The position numbers were made by a program, and so were the translations under genes. Below the pieces are notes generated by a model. That model saw only the letters and a list, made by a program, of their open reading frames with translations, did no database searches and had not been told where the DNA came from. DNA of 64,000 bases from Parvimonas micra (lineage in GTDB: Bacteria > Bacillota > Clostridia > Tissierellales > Peptoniphilaceae). The stretch spans positions 186,001-250,000 of the forward strand of contig NZ_JAJTJP010000001.1 of the NCBI RefSeq assembly GCF_021300775.1, in the 5' to 3' direction. Shown in pieces: positions 63,872-64,000 of the stretch; within the stretch, counting starts at the first letter, position 1; each line of letters begins with the position of its first letter.

Positions 63872-64000
63872 GGGTGCTCATATGCACATAATAGGCGTTG
63901 ACGAAATAGGTTGCTCAAATAAATGGCTATTTTACGGTCTTTGAGGTAATTATTTCTGAGTATGTCGAACTAGATTTCGGCGACTGGTCGCCGTATTTTT
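63872..64000 (+). ncRNA. Structured leader with intrinsic terminator, family not assigned
   Basis: After the promoter come hairpin GTGC/GCAC (63874-63887), a long hairpin CTCAAA/TTTGAG (63914-63945) holding AAAT/ATTT, and the terminator CGGCGA/TCGCCG (63978-63993) followed by TATTTTT. GTCG (63964-63967) can pair with CGAC inside the terminator, and GGCG (63894-63897) with CGCC, so alternative folds exist. The regulated gene lies past the window edge. Confidence 0.7.

Noticed and set aside
63870-64000. T-box leader at the right edge
   Set aside because: No T-box sequence (GGGTGGNACCGCG-like) or AG-bulge motif is visible before the terminator.

Overview
The window is AT-rich throughout (by eye near 30% GC). 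Its genes look like those of a low-GC, anaerobic, amino-acid-fermenting Firmicute: a selenocysteine-containing glycine/sarcosine/betaine reductase locus, many peptidases, an L10-type ribosomal leader, the tig-clpP-clpX-lon-engB block, and Gram-positive cell-wall-anchored proteins. The closest picture I have is a Peptoniphilaceae/Tissierellia species such as Parvimonas; this is inference from gene content, not a database match. Nothing looks like phage, an insertion sequence, a CRISPR array or an rRNA operon. It reads as core chromosome with a few accessory surface-protein and metabolic islands.

Layout. 1-5.2 kb: 3' part of comEC, holA and a copper ATPase, overlapping one another. 5.2-7.3 kb (minus): leucyl aminopeptidase and a small COG2426-type membrane protein. 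7.3-8.5 kb: L10 leader with attenuator, rplJ, rplL. 8.6-11 kb: a MazF-type toxin with no visible antitoxin, a kinase-fold protein lacking catalytic residues, and an ApbE lipoprotein. 11-15 kb: a large BspA-like leucine-rich-repeat surface protein ending in LPKTN. 15-17.5 kb: a zinc-ribbon membrane protein, an unrecognised 405-residue protein and a GntR regulator. 17.9-22.4 kb: grdX, the GrdE-type proprotein, the GrdB-type selenoprotein read through an in-frame UGA, and an NSS-family Na+ symporter. 22.4-25 kb (minus): asparaginase and a family-5 solute-binding lipoprotein.

25-31 kb: a four-gene acetoin/2-oxoacid dehydrogenase-like complex in which the lipoyl domain sits on E3 instead of E2, followed by a lipoate-protein ligase that could supply its cofactor. 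31-37 kb: typA, murA, recD2, comFC. 37.4-42.5 kb: a phosphonate-type ABC transporter (phnD-phnC-phnE-phnE) whose last permease gene overlaps a cytoplasmic 5'-nucleotidase-like metallophosphatase. 42.5-48.3 kb: exonuclease III, phosphohexomutase, an unknown protein, tRNA-Leu(CAA), upp, a lipoprotein and a DODA-family dioxygenase-like protein. 48.4-54.6 kb: tig, clpP, clpX, lon, engB. 54.6-56.4 kb: an LPKTG-anchored thioester-domain adhesin with two nearly identical SpaA/CnaB repeats. 56.4-61.2 kb: two peptidases (PepC, an M3 oligoendopeptidase) and purB. 61.4-63.7 kb: a membrane-anchored polysaccharide deacetylase and rmuC. The window closes in a structured leader that ends in an intrinsic terminator; the gene it serves lies outside.

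How the genes fit together. Peptidases and an oligopeptide-binding lipoprotein suggest peptide uptake and breakdown. Asparaginase and the reductase would feed amino-acid fermentation, with the NSS symporter importing the reductase substrate or a partner amino acid. The lipoyl-dependent complex plus LplA forms a second metabolic unit. The observations most worth following up are the displaced lipoyl domain, the orphan toxin/pseudokinase operon, the switch-like element after the M3 peptidase gene, the unassigned leader at the right edge, and the phosphonate-type transporter coupled to a nucleotidase.
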